Assembly: GCA_964030475.1 (NCBI GenBank)
Contig: CAXIPT010000002.1
Coordinates: forward strand, 12,527,057 to 12,591,056
Origin: Tethya wilhelma
Taxonomy: Eukaryota > Porifera > Demospongiae > Tethyida > Tethyidae
DNA length: 64,000 nt
Reading direction: 5' to 3'
Part shown: positions 48,789-59,800 of the stretch, piece after piece
How positions within the stretch are numbered: the stretch's first letter is position 1
How the letters are laid out: every line of letters starts with the position of its first letter
Notes under the pieces: generated by a model
What the model was told of the DNA's origin: nothing
What the model saw: only the letters and a program-made list of their open reading frames with translations
The model's database searches: none
Made by a program: the position numbers and the translations under genes

Positions 48789-48939
48789 GCTCCAAATTTT
48801 CGTGATACAATATTTTAGTGATTTGACCGTAAATCACAAAACTGTGAATTGGCAATATAATTTCAGAGATCGTGATTCACATAAATTAGCAAAGACAGAC
48901 TTAATTTTCAGGAACTTTTGTGCCACAAAAATTTGGAGC
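48789..48939. mobile_element. TIR element (MITE) of about 151 bp
   Basis: The left end GCTCCAAATTTTCGTGATAC and the complement of the right end (GCTCCAAATTTTTGTGGCAC) form inverted ends of about 22 bases. A longer-diverged relative lies at 12471-12570. No target duplication is obvious beyond TA-rich flanks. Confidence 0.65.
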
Positions 48940-48941
48940 TT

Positions 48942-49054
48942 TAGTTTGTTTGTCATTGACCCTCTGTGACCCCTATAGCTACTCTCACGATTGTCACTTC
49001 CACCCATCCAGTAAGCGGGAATTAGCCTATAAAAACTTTGGTTGCTAGGCAATG

Positions 49055-49100
<46 letters not shown>
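48942..49100. repeat. Dispersed repeat with (AC)n tail, copy 3
   Basis: Core as at 11725-11867, ending GGTTGCTAGGCAATGGC and a 42-base AC run (49059-49100). Confidence 0.65.
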
Positions 49101-49101
<1 letters not shown>

Positions 49102-49300
49102 ACACCTCCAAATGATTTTTCTTGCGGCCATGAAGATGTAATGGTACATAATGGGTAGGTCACCTACAGGATTGATTGGCCATCACTTGCCTGGGGAGGG
49201 TAAAGGTCAAGAGTACATTCCACACAAGCTGTGAGACCAGGAATGCATGGTGCATGGACACAAACATTGCTCTTGAAATCTGCATGGGGAAGTATGAAGA
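49101..49300 (-). pseudogene. UBA3 fragment: exons 8 and 9
   Basis: On the minus strand it contains the end of exon 9 (CCAAATGATTTTTCTTG with a long deletion), the exon 9 start (ACCCATTATGTACC) and most of exon 8 (TACTCTTGACCTTTACC), in genomic form with the short intron between them. It is a DNA-level duplicate of 55200-55460, not a processed copy. Deletions and insertions break the frame. Confidence 0.85.
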
Positions 49301-49580
49301 AATGTGAAATTTTATTAGACAAAAAGGTACCGATCATGATCCATTGATCCATTGATTCTATCAAACCGAAACAATAATTAATTTGACTGTATAATAGTCT
49401 ACTTGCAGTCATGAAAACACAAACAATGTGATTGTTTCATATAAATATGGGTTATTATAGCTCGCTGGTTCTGTGAGCTATAATATCCATGATATAAATT
49501 AAATATTTAAAATTTCTGAATGCACAACTCTTGCTTGTTTTCTTGACATCGAAAAACTAAATGGTACATAATTATAGAAA

Positions 49581-49624
<44 letters not shown>

Positions 49625-49837
49625 TATTAGAGAAGCACACTGTATGATGCACTTCTAATACATCTCACATGCCGTGTAAAAGTGGATCATTGAAGTGTGG
49701 GAAAAACTAGCTAGCGCAGCAAAATTGATATGAATATCATTAAGATTGCTTACATGACTCATGACTACATGCAACAACAATTAAGGTTAATTAACCATAT
49801 ATCATTCACATGATTTATAGGGAGAAACAGCTAGAGC
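49301..49837. other. Spacer, array-unit flank
   Basis: 49385-49440 and 49620-49790 repeat the flank seen at 51220-51520 (GTCTACTTGCAGTC, ATTGAAGTGTGGG, CATGACTCATGAC). A (TG)n run lies at 49584-49617. No gene. Confidence 0.5.
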
Positions 49838-50225
49838 TATAAAGCTGTTGTAACAACACCCCCATACATCCCAAAAATGAGAAGCTGGTTGTGATCAATA
49901 GTTGTCAGTAAGAGTCAGTGTTCTACTGCTGTTCATCACAGTGATACCTGTACCAACAGCAAAACTACAGACAATACACATAAAATGACTATCGTAACCC
50001 CTACACATCCTAATTGACTTTGTGCACATATACAATGCAGCACATATCACATACTGTCATACTGGTGTTTATGTGCACAAAGTCTCAGACAATGTACACA
50101 CATTCCACTTCATGAAAAGAGACTCAGAAATGAAACAAGTGCATGATCCACATCCACCATATGATGGGCATCAACAGATCAACAGACAAGAGACCAACCG
50201 GGACAACATTGTTCTACTTGACCAC
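49838..50225 (+). pseudogene. Collapsed membrane-family gene upstream of G
   Basis: TATAAAG (49838-49844), the promoter zone and the exon 1 start are kept as in gene G, but the ATG itself is lost (AATAGTTGTCAGTAAG). After ACTACAGACAATACAC homology stops. From 50085 a tail fragment follows with CAACAGATCAACAGACAAGAGACC, which resembles the tail of gene C. Almost the whole gene between start and tail is deleted. Confidence 0.75.
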
Positions 50226-50256
50226 AAACAACACTAATTGGATTTGATATAGAAAT

Positions 50257-50300
<44 letters not shown>

Positions 50301-50309
50301 CACACACAN

Positions 50310-50399
<90 letters not shown>

Positions 50400-50793
50400 A
50401 CACACACAGAACTCTAGTTGCATTTCATAGTACTGTAATGGCCATGTGTTTCGACTACTGGCTGGGAGCTCCCCTATAGCCTGTTTATTAATCGATACTG
50501 CTGCTGACTAAACAGGTGAACAAAAGTGAGGTCTTTTATGGATATCACTAGAGACAATTTCACTACATCAGTAGATACAATTGGTATAGCCACCTCAGCA
50601 TATGCATGCAGAATCTTCCTTTCATGTTCATAATTTCCCTGGGAATAGTAGTTTGCTTGCTTTGTTAGGAAAGTTTTTCAGAATGAGCATTGTATATTGT
50701 GGACTCTGGTGAGGTCAATGTTTATCAGCACAATCTGTTTGCTGGAATCAGCATCATTCCCATCTCCTGAGAATATCGTTATTATTATTACTA
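50226..50793. other. Long AC tract and spacer
   Basis: An AC run spans 50261-50397 with one n at 50309. A YIPF3 exon 7 scrap (TGTAATGGCCATGTGTTTCG) is at 50433-50465. 50470-50700 is the inverted counterpart of 48220-48440. Confidence 0.55.
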
Positions 50794-50988
50794 CAGTAGA
50801 ACCTCGATCTGATAGAAGACCCTCCGAGATAGGGACACTGTATTATAAACCTCTAAACAAAGGACAAATCTTAGTTCCCAAAAATTCCAATTCCCTATTG
50901 TACTTCTGAGAAGAGGACGGCCTCTCTACAAAGGACAAACAAGCTGAATTATTGTCTCCATAGTGTCCTTTGTTCGGAGGTTTTACTC
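50794..50988. mobile_element. Tigger/pogo-like MITE
   Basis: The left end CAGTAGAACCTCGATCTGAT and the right end GTTCGGAGGTTTTACTC are inverted to each other over about 15 bases and fit the CAGTxxAACCTC ends of pogo/Tigger elements of the Tc1-mariner superfamily. TA precedes the left end. Two internal copies of ACAAAGGACAAA are present. No transposase is encoded. Confidence 0.7.
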
Positions 50989-51014
50989 AATACATGCTTT
51001 ATTTGGTCAATTTT

Positions 51015-51186
51015 GCCATACACTGTCATTGTTGCAAGTGGTACACTACCAACTCAACAGACAAGTGATCACACTGAAAGAGAATTGGATTCAGAGATTA
51101 GGGATCAGGGTGATGATGACCCCACTCCAACAACTGATGAGTCAACTCCATTGATTCTTACTGGTTCTACAACCCTTACCAACTGA
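51015..51186 (+). pseudogene. Membrane-family 3' fragment of the B/E type
   Basis: It reads as the tail of exon 2, from SGTLPTQQTSDHTERELDS to DESTPLILT and a stop near 51185, with no membrane segments upstream. The following 300 bases match the 3' flank of gene B. It is the end of a lost gene that once preceded gene G. Confidence 0.8.
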
Positions 51187-51602
51187 ACGATAATTTTGAC
51201 TATAATAATACTAATAATAGTCTACTTGCAGTCCTGAAAACACAAAAAATGTCATTGCTTTATATACCGATTATGTCAAGAAAACCAGCATTATATGTAC
51301 ATTCACAAAATTTGGTATTAATCTTTATGATTAGCCTATTTTATGATCATAAAAATTAATGATGTAATTATACAAATAAGTATAGAAGCACAATGTGGTA
51401 TACTTTACAATAGATCTCACATGCATATTAAGTCATTGAAGTGTGGGGAAAACAGTTAGCACAGCAAATATGAATACCATTAAGATTGTTTATACATGAC
51501 TCATGACTGCATGCAACAAAAACAACTACAGCTATAAAGCTGTTGTGACAACACCCACATCCCCAAAATGAGAAGCTAGCTGGTTGTGATCAAGAGTTCA
51601 GT
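51187..51602 (+). promoter_or_regulatory. Promoter region of gene G
   Basis: TATAAAG at 51533-51539 lies 64 bases before the ATG, followed by CTGTTGTGACAACACCC, which contains the palindrome TTGT-GACAA. The same block precedes the fossil copy at 49838. TCATTGAAGTGTGGGG and CATGACTCATGACTGCATG upstream are shared by three array units. Confidence 0.55.
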
Positions 51603-53621
51603 ATGTTGTCAGTACGAGTCAGTGTTTTACTGCTGTTCATCACAGGGATACATTTACCAACAGCAAAACTACAGACACCACCATGGGATGTTAATTCTTA
51701 CGATATGCATCAAACAGGAACTGCTCAGTCACGGTTGCTTCAAGCATTTGAACAAGCTCTCCTGAGCAATCCTCTAAACTTGTACAATCTTCAAAAATAT
51801 TTTTTCAATAGGCTTGGATCACCATCAAGAGTGAAGATAACTGTCACTACCACTGTTGGTAACATAAACTTGCCAGTGAAGGTTGATTGTGATGATGAGC
51901 TTTATCAGACAGAATTGGGGTTTTTTTACAACAACTGCACTGCTCCTGGTGATCTACGGAAGGATGGCTACCCTGAGGCTTGTTATAGGACCTGGTATAA
52001 CAGTCCATGTCATGATTGTTGGATACGTACCAGCAGTCCCACATTTTCAGATACTTTCATGTGGGCTGATGCTAATCACAAACTTGGTACCATCAGTGAA
52101 CTATTATTGAGTGACAATATAATAAATTCTCTATTAGCTATCGATTTTATTGGGATATTTCAATTTTATTTAGTATTACCATCAACGAACAACTTTCCCA
52201 ACAAAATATTAGCTTTAAGATTATTTTCTCACTATAACGGTTACAGTAACACTGCATCTGACCTAGAGCTATCATTGAACATAACTGAACTTGATTTTAT
52301 GCCTTGTGATCAAGATGTAGTTGACACAATGAGGCTACTATTAGTTTGGGTAAGTTATATACAGCATTCTACGGTAGATCAAATACTAAATTAATTAGTA
52401 TGTTGAAATATTTTGATCATTTACATGCAGACAAGAGCATATGCACGTGCTGACTATGAAAGCAAAACAATTGAAAGAGCTGAAAGTGATAGAGGAGTGA
52501 TCATTTCAACATGGATACAAACAGATTATAATCATTATGGTGATCCTGCCAGTCACTGGGGAAATGATATTGGTACTGTAGGGTACTATACAGCCAAGTT
52601 TATCAACATTGTAATTTTTTCAATCTACTTTATTCTGAACTTTGTAACTTTGATGTGTGCATATTTTTTCCTTGAGAAGATCACACATCATTTTCTCAAG
52701 AATTCTAATGACCACATGGTGAGTCACTTGTACTGGTCTCTTTCCTTCTTTGTTGGGCTTTTCAATACAGTAGTATTTCTTTGGAATATTTTAGCTGTAA
52801 CTATATTATATTTAGAAGCTATACTTACTGAGAATAATTTTCTTTATCACATGCTATCAGTAAAACTTGCTTGTATTCTTATAACGTTAATTCTTGAGCT
52901 TGCTATTGCTTGGAAGGCCAGTAAGTCTGTCAGAGTTCCTGTGAATAAAATAGTGCTTTCTGTAAATATGTCTATTTGCACTTGGCCCTGCTTTATTTGT
53001 TGTGTACCTTGTTTTGTAATCTGTCTCATGAAGCATTGCTGCTCTAATAGGTATGGTAGAATACTCCATACCATTGTTCTCTGTAATATTTTGTGGGTTA
53101 TTCATCAATTAGTATCCACTGGTATTGCAGTTGTGTTTTTGGCTATCAATGATCCACCAGTGACATTGACTGTTCTCACATTGGCTATCTTACTGTTTAT
53201 TTGTGTAATACTAATGATTTCCACCATGTTTAGAATCATAATTTTTGGACAAAGAAGTTATTGTAAGACTTTTTTCACTGTTTTGCTCAGTCTTATCTTT
53301 TGGATAGGAATTATGTCTTTACTTATTGTCTCTACAATACTCTATTTAGCCTTTCTTGAGTATGGGTTAAACTACAGCTCTTTAGGTGGTTTAATTCTAT
53401 CTGCTATTCCTCCCTCTATTATTTTTTTACTTGGGCTCTATTTCAAGAAACGATTCACTGACAGAGCCTCAGGCAATGGATCAAGTGGAACACTACCAAC
53501 TCAACAGACAAGTGACCCTGAAAGGCAACTAGGTACTGATACCCCTCAAGAGGTTATCACTCAAAGTGATGACAACCCTGCACACATAGTAGATGAGACT
53601 ATACCACTGGTTCAGAGGTAA
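51603..53621 (+). CDS. Membrane-family gene G
   Basis: Exon 1 is 51603-52349, exon 2 is 52431-53621, with an 81-bp phase-0 intron and 645 residues. Same start as C and F (MLSVRVSVLLLF). The FDP-W-TPN segment is deleted: the sequence goes from TTVGNIN straight to LPVKVDCDD. CYRTWYNSPCHDCWIRT and FMPCDQDVVDT keep the conserved cysteines. The junction reads LLVW|TRAYARADY. Exon 2 holds SNDHMVSHLYWS, a longer luminal loop (EAILTENNFLYH), YGRILHTIVLCN, INDPPVTLT and LSAIPPSIIFLLGLYFKK. The tail ends DETIPLVQR. Convergent with UBA3, 331 bases apart. Confidence 0.85.
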
Positions 53622-53952
53622 TTGAGACACTATAGGCTATGGTGTGAACAATAGTATGGATTATTTCTACGACTATACAATTATACTATGGAATGGTGTT
53701 GAGTTTGTGTTTGTTGTTTTTTTATTTTGCACAAAAAATCTTATGAAATAAAATAATGCTATAATATATAATTATAGTAATTTTGTTGAAGTTCTAATGA
53801 ATTGCTTACCATACTATGTTTTATATTGAACAGCAGTTTGAGCTATCACATTTAGAAAAAAAAATGTTTCAGTATGATTTCACTGTAGTCCAAACACAAC
53901 ACACTCACTAACCTACCTGGCATGAGAGCTAGTCCTAGTTGAGTCATTCTAG
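53622..53952. other. Convergent 3' flanks of gene G and UBA3
   Basis: AT-rich sequence with AATAAAATAATG near 53747, a possible poly(A) signal for gene G. Nothing else is seen. Confidence 0.5.
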
Positions 53953-56624
53953 CTATTCCATGTCATAAATGTACTTGACAATAACTGTTACTGGTTTGGG
54001 AGTTGTCACATCAGCAACCACTATCTCATGACCATCGGTCACCCCAAGCTCTGGAGAAGACATCATGAAGAAAGATACATATTTTATAGTTGTTGGTAGC
54101 ATTTGAGACTTATGACCACTTACCCATCATCCGTTTCTTAAGATTGGCTTTAGTTGCTCTCTCCATTGCTTCTAGAGTCTAAACAACAGGTAATACAATC
54201 ACATCTATTCACACAAAGACTAGGTTAACTTACTGGCATATAAAGTGTCTTATTTCTACCTTCAATGACAGTAGTAAGTGATGGCGATTTCATTAAACTA
54301 CAGATAAGAGGTATACATCATGCATTGATCAGGATCTATTTCAAGCATTGAGAATAGTAGTCTGAACTTACAATGTTCTATTCTCACAGAGATAGTCATA
54401 GAGCTCTTGGAGTGTGGCATCAGCAGCAAATGTAACAGTGATAGGTCGGGTGGAACAGGAAGGACAGTCATCCTGCATGGATGAACAGTGGGCACTAATA
54501 AGAATCATTTACTCAGAGCTAGTGCTTTGGATACTTGCATGCAGGCAACAAATATTTCTAGTCCAGGAGCCTGGACATGCATGGTGGTTATGTTGTTATG
54601 TAGGTTATCATACCTTCTTCTCAGCTTCAAATGTGTAGCTATACACTCCATCAGTATCATTGAATACCATGTAGTTTTGGAGTGGCTTACTGCAACTACA
54701 TTACAGGGTAAGACAAAAGAATGAGAATATCGCAGACTGTTACTTTTTTTGTATTATTATACCAATACCTTGTTGCAAGCTTAAATGCTTCAGTAGCACA
54801 GGCAGCTGAACAAAGAAAAAAAAAAAATTAAAAACAAACACACATGCACCAAAGACAATAAGCAAATGAAAATGATAGCTTAAAATTTGACTATCACATA
54901 TACCTGCTATCACTGCATTGGTGGATGCTACAGCTGGAATAATGTGCTTCACAACACCTGAAAAGGAATACAGCAGTAGCACTCTGAAATAGATAATTCT
55001 TTTGTCTACTGAGGTTTCTTTACATACCTTGGGTCAATCTGTAGTTGACTCCTTGGATGCCATACTCATCTGCTCTCTCTTGTGCCTTCTCAAATATCCA
55101 CACAATATGATCAGGGTTATCCCCATCAATAGCCACACCATCTGATTGCAAAATTGACAACATTCATATATAGCACGTAAACAAATAGACATGGGAACAC
55201 ACACAAACGCACCTCCAAATGGTTTTTCTTTTGGCCATTGTAACAGTCGAACATACTCAATGCAATGCTGTGGTAGTCGTGGCTTAGATGCAATGGTACA
55301 CAATGGGTAGGTCACCTACAGGATTGAATCATAAAATTTAAACAATAAACAAACCCACAGAATCTCAGCACTTGCTTGGGGAGGGTAAAGGTCAAGGGTA
55401 CAATCCACACAAGCTGTGAGACCAGGAATAATGACACGAGCATTGCCCTTGAAACCTGCACAGGGAGGTTTTCAAGTTTGATATACTATCGTTATTATGG
55501 ATCGGTCGCACAGCAAGTCAATAGTTGACAGTGTTAGCTCTACCCCTCCATACCTTCTGTCCCTCCATCAATGATAGGGATGATGGAGGATTGGTCCATT
55601 TGACCATCATCATCATATCTCAGCAGACTCAACTGGAGACAGAGAAAGGTGATTATCATTACCAACACATGAATGCATATAATGAACATACAACACCACA
55701 ATACAGTGAATTGAGTGTGTATTCTCTCTATATAAAGCACATGTAAGCATCGCATCTCTTACCACCATTCCATTCATCCATCTCCTAGCAACTATAGAGT
55801 CCAGTCCACAGACAATGATATGAAACTCTAAGGGAGAAAGGTCATCATTATGAAATTAAACAATGTACAAGTTACCCATATACTCTGACTCACGTTGATA
55901 GAACTCAGGCCCATAATCCTGAATCTTACAATAATGTCTTGAATTTGATGTCAAGGAATAAAAGTTCTATATATCAACAAATTGGGTGATTCACAATTTC
56001 ACAGTAATTCATACACAACCATCAGGATACGGTGTTACTTGGCAACCAGGAATACGCTTATTGATGAAATCTGCTGCAACTTGAACCTTGGGTTTACCAA
56101 TATCTGTCGGTCTGTACAACACAGTCAAAGACATGCACTGATGTACATGGTTACCGTATACAATAAATATGTGTTACTATACCTGAAGAGGAACTGTCTG
56201 TTGAGATTTGAGAGATCAATAGTGTCCATGTCAATGCAGTGAATCTGAGTGAACCCTAATAAACCCTATGAGGAGAGGCACAAATGAAAGAACACAATTT
56301 TGGATGCACTGGGACAAATTCTAACTTACCAAGTCCTTCAAGAGCTCACAGCCCAGACCACCAGCACCTATTACCAGGATCTGACACACACCACGAATGA
56401 AGTCCAAGGTCTTTGTAAAAATATATACATGAATGGCATGGCAGTGACTGTGCATATTTTTCCCCCCAGAATGTGATGCCATAGATAATATACTCCGGCT
56501 ATAGCCGGAGTATATTATCTATGGTGATGCTTACTTCTTCGCTTGGTTCAAAGTCAGGATGAGCCAGAGGGCTACCTCGTGATAACAGGAACTGTAAGTG
56601 GTCCCATCTTCCTCTCCCCGCCAT
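53953..56624 (-). CDS. UBA3, catalytic subunit of the NEDD8-activating enzyme
   Basis: Seventeen exons on the minus strand: 56624-56535, 56410-56330, 56265-56183, 56111-56015, 55924-55894, 55827-55763, 55632-55554, 55455-55376, 55315-55213, 55141-55028, 54957-54904, 54805-54769, 54689-54614, 54472-54372, 54297-54234, 54178-54124 and 54050-53953. All phases agree; 435 aa against 463 in human. The nucleotide-binding loop is [10 protein letters not shown] (exon 2), followed by [16 protein letters not shown], the CGLDSI and DGGTEGFKGNAR motifs, zinc-binding TACVDC and CPSC, the catalytic Cys in LCTIASKPR (exon 9), [18 protein letters not shown] and a C-terminal ubiquitin-fold domain. With NAE1 it adenylates NEDD8, forms a thioester and passes it to UBE2M for cullin activation. 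Intron 8 has a GC donor (CAA|GCAAGT). The start ([10 protein letters not shown]) lacks the longer human N-terminus. Confidence 0.96.
56479..56524. repeat. Perfect 46-bp palindrome in UBA3 intron 1
   Basis: CCATAGATAATATACTCCGGCTA is followed at once by its exact complement with no spacer. A weaker relative with the same ends (CCATAGATAT...ATATCTATGG) is near 34421. Probably a minimal foldback insertion; it could extrude as a cruciform. Confidence 0.9.
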
Positions 56625-56823
56625 TTCAAGAGTGTCAGAGGATGCGATGAAGAAGAAGATCAGCTATATAGCTGCTGCAATATACGTCTTTTGCTTACAA
56701 AATTAATTTAGTGTTAAAAGAGTTAAATTTAAATTTTTATAGGCGGGAAATTCAAAGTATACACTATGAGAGCACAACTCAACAAAGATGACAAGAGCAA
56801 GGAGGAATAAGTGCAAGTTCTGT

Positions 56824-59800
56824 TCACAATCCAAAATGTTCATTCACAGCATCAATGAGGTCTTGTTTCTTTCCCACAGCTTTCTTCCCCACTGACTTGA
56901 GATACTCCTTCAGTTCAGCCACCTTCAACGACGAGAGCTGATAGGGGGATACATTAAACATGAGAATTCTAAAGGCAAACACAACAGCTGCCTGTTACTA
57001 TAGCAAGAGGGGAGCCTGAGAACAAGGCTAGTCTGTGTATACATAGATACATGGTGTTTGTGTCTTGTCAAGATAAAGAGACTCTGGGAATGGTCAATGG
57101 GTGGTCACTCCCATATACGTTCTGTTACATAATATAATACTTTTACACTGAAATTGCGACCACAATTGCACACCCTTACATGCTCACGGGAGAGGTAAGG
57201 GTCTGGATAGCCAATGTCAAGAAGACAAGCTATTATCAGAAGTACAGCCATGTATGATGTACCTTTCCACTCTTAGCCATGGCTTCAACATCCATCGGGC
57301 CACTGTCAGTCTTGGCTCTCTTACTGGCCCCTCCTCCTCCAGCTGCTGCAGCAGGCTACAGAGAAAGGAAAGGAAAATAATATATGCAATCACTTGTGCC
57401 AGTTACAATGAACAGTAGATAATACAGTCTGGACATAATTATAGTTATCCCCACTGTTGTACAATCATGACTGAGAGTAAATAAAAGATTTGCTCAAACA
57501 CTCAATGAATCATTGATGTTGCAAGTTCAAAGACAGTGAAACTGCTAAAGTAACTGCACACATTGATACACACACAACCAACATCAGCAACTAGAAAACC
57601 ATATGACATACTTACTACTACAAACATGTACTCGTGGGTGAATTAAAGGGTGGTATCACTATGATATAGAAGTCCAGTTTCAAGAATTAATGTATAGCCA
57701 CAGTCATTCAGACTTTTGCATATATTTGCCACTTACATGTATTCATCATGCTTGCTCTATCTGCCCACAAGAGATTGTATGGTAAGCAATGTACACACAC
57801 ACAAAGAGCATTTCAGTACAAGCTTAAAAGCCAAAGAGCATCAACGACAAGAGTCTGGCCAAGCTTTTATGGCAAAGAGAGAGAAACTGAATGTGCATTA
57901 AGCAATCTGTTCAAGACAGCTCTGGTAAACATGAGGTTGCATGCAGACAAATGGATAGAGATATGAGACATGACCCTACAATTAATTGTTTATTAGTGGT
58001 CTGCTAGTGTACATGTATTACAACACTGATCATTATCTCATTCCCATGCTGCTGGTGGTCTGGGAATGGGATTAATGCTTCTGATCATCAGATGAGCTGA
58101 TATAAAAGCAAGCGTCCACTCTTAGTCTATACATTTAACACCAAGGGGAAAAAACTTGTATCACTAGAAGGACAATTTGGATCTCAAACTGCCTACAGCA
58201 ACCAACTGAGATGGTGGTAGCAGTTCTTTTAATCACTGCTGCAGTTTTCCTGCACATTGGCGAAGGTGCTAGTTCATACCCACTCCAAAACTGCAGCCTC
58301 AATTTTAATTTCGAGAACGAATGTGTCACCAAAGATGAGGTCCAGGGTCTGATCCATCTGGAGATGGAGTCAATGCAGGAGACAATGGAGACAATAATGA
58401 ACAGCGTCAATGAGCTGAGGAACAATACCGCTCAACTCCTAGAACACCCAGAACCCTCGTACATACCAGCATGTGGTGGGCCAGGATGGAGACAGGTGGC
58501 CTTTGTGGACATGACCCATGGCAGTTCCAGCTGTCCTTCTGGACTCAAGTTCACTCAATACCCCAACAACAAGAGGACGTGTGGACGAGCCCACACCAAC
58601 AGTGGAGACTGCTCTTCAACAAAATTTAGCACTGGCGGTGATCGTTACACCAAAGTCTGTGGAATGCTTGCAGGATATCAGGTGGGAGAGACGAGTGCTT
58701 TCCACGGGCATCTGACCAGCTCCCAGACACTGGAAGGCTGGTACGTGGATGGGGTGAGCATCACACACGGAGCTCCCGGCAGTCGGCAGCACATCTGGAC
58801 CTACGCAGCAGGCTACACTGACCGAGATGACAATAGGTACTCAACCGAACAGTGCCCGTGTGATGTCGCCAACACTCGCGTAGTGTCTCCATCGTTCGTT
58901 GGCAGTGACTACTTCTGTGAGAGTGCTACAGACAGGTCGTGGGGGCCGAGCTGGTACGGGGAGTTCTTTCCTGGTGACCCCCTCTGGGATGGACAGGGGT
59001 GCAAGCCCACCAGCACCTGCTGTCAGTTCAATAGGCCTCCGTGGTTCACTAAGACCCTTCCTGGCTCTACAACCAACGATATCGAGCTACGAATATGCAC
59101 ACAAAGGTCTGGCACCTCCGAGGATACTGCTCTGGAACGGATTGAACTTTACATTATGTAGCTGACTCAAGAGAGCGATCTCTGTCAGTGGTATATAAAA
59201 ATGTTGCTATTAGAGAACACATTAGAACTATAGGAATGCTAGCACTGAGAGACTCAACAGACTTGGATTAGAAATAGGCGTAGAAAATTGCATGAGGAGA
59301 AATTTTATGCTATGTGTGTGTAAATTTTTAATGCTATTTCACATTCATCATAATGTTATGTACATTCATAGTGCATACAGTACTAAATACTGCAACTTAC
59401 TTTGCGTTTGGCTGTACGTTTCTTCTCAGGGTCATAGTCGGGAGGATAAACGAGTTCCTTAAACTGGTCTAACAGGTTTCCAGCTCGTCTGGTGATCCGA
59501 TCCTCATCTGGCTCCGTCAGATCAGTAATCTCCTCAACAGACTCATACTCCAGTGCTATGGCTTCCAGATGACGGAAGTGCTTCTGTAAGGCTACCATCA
59601 TCATCGTTGACGGTGTATGTGTGTGTGTAATTTCGATTTACAAATCATAATTCTTTAGCAGTAGCTTTATACATACTGTACAAGCCTATTCCATTCAACA
59701 CCTTGTACATACGTACTGATATGCTTGAGATCGAATCATATTAATCCACAAAACTATTCATACATGTACTGAGCAAACAACTGGTAATGCGTACGTACCA

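Noticed and set aside
58135..58425. Minus-strand 96-codon frame over the nested gene
   Set aside because: Antisense shadow of the secreted-protein gene; no homology and no splice sites.
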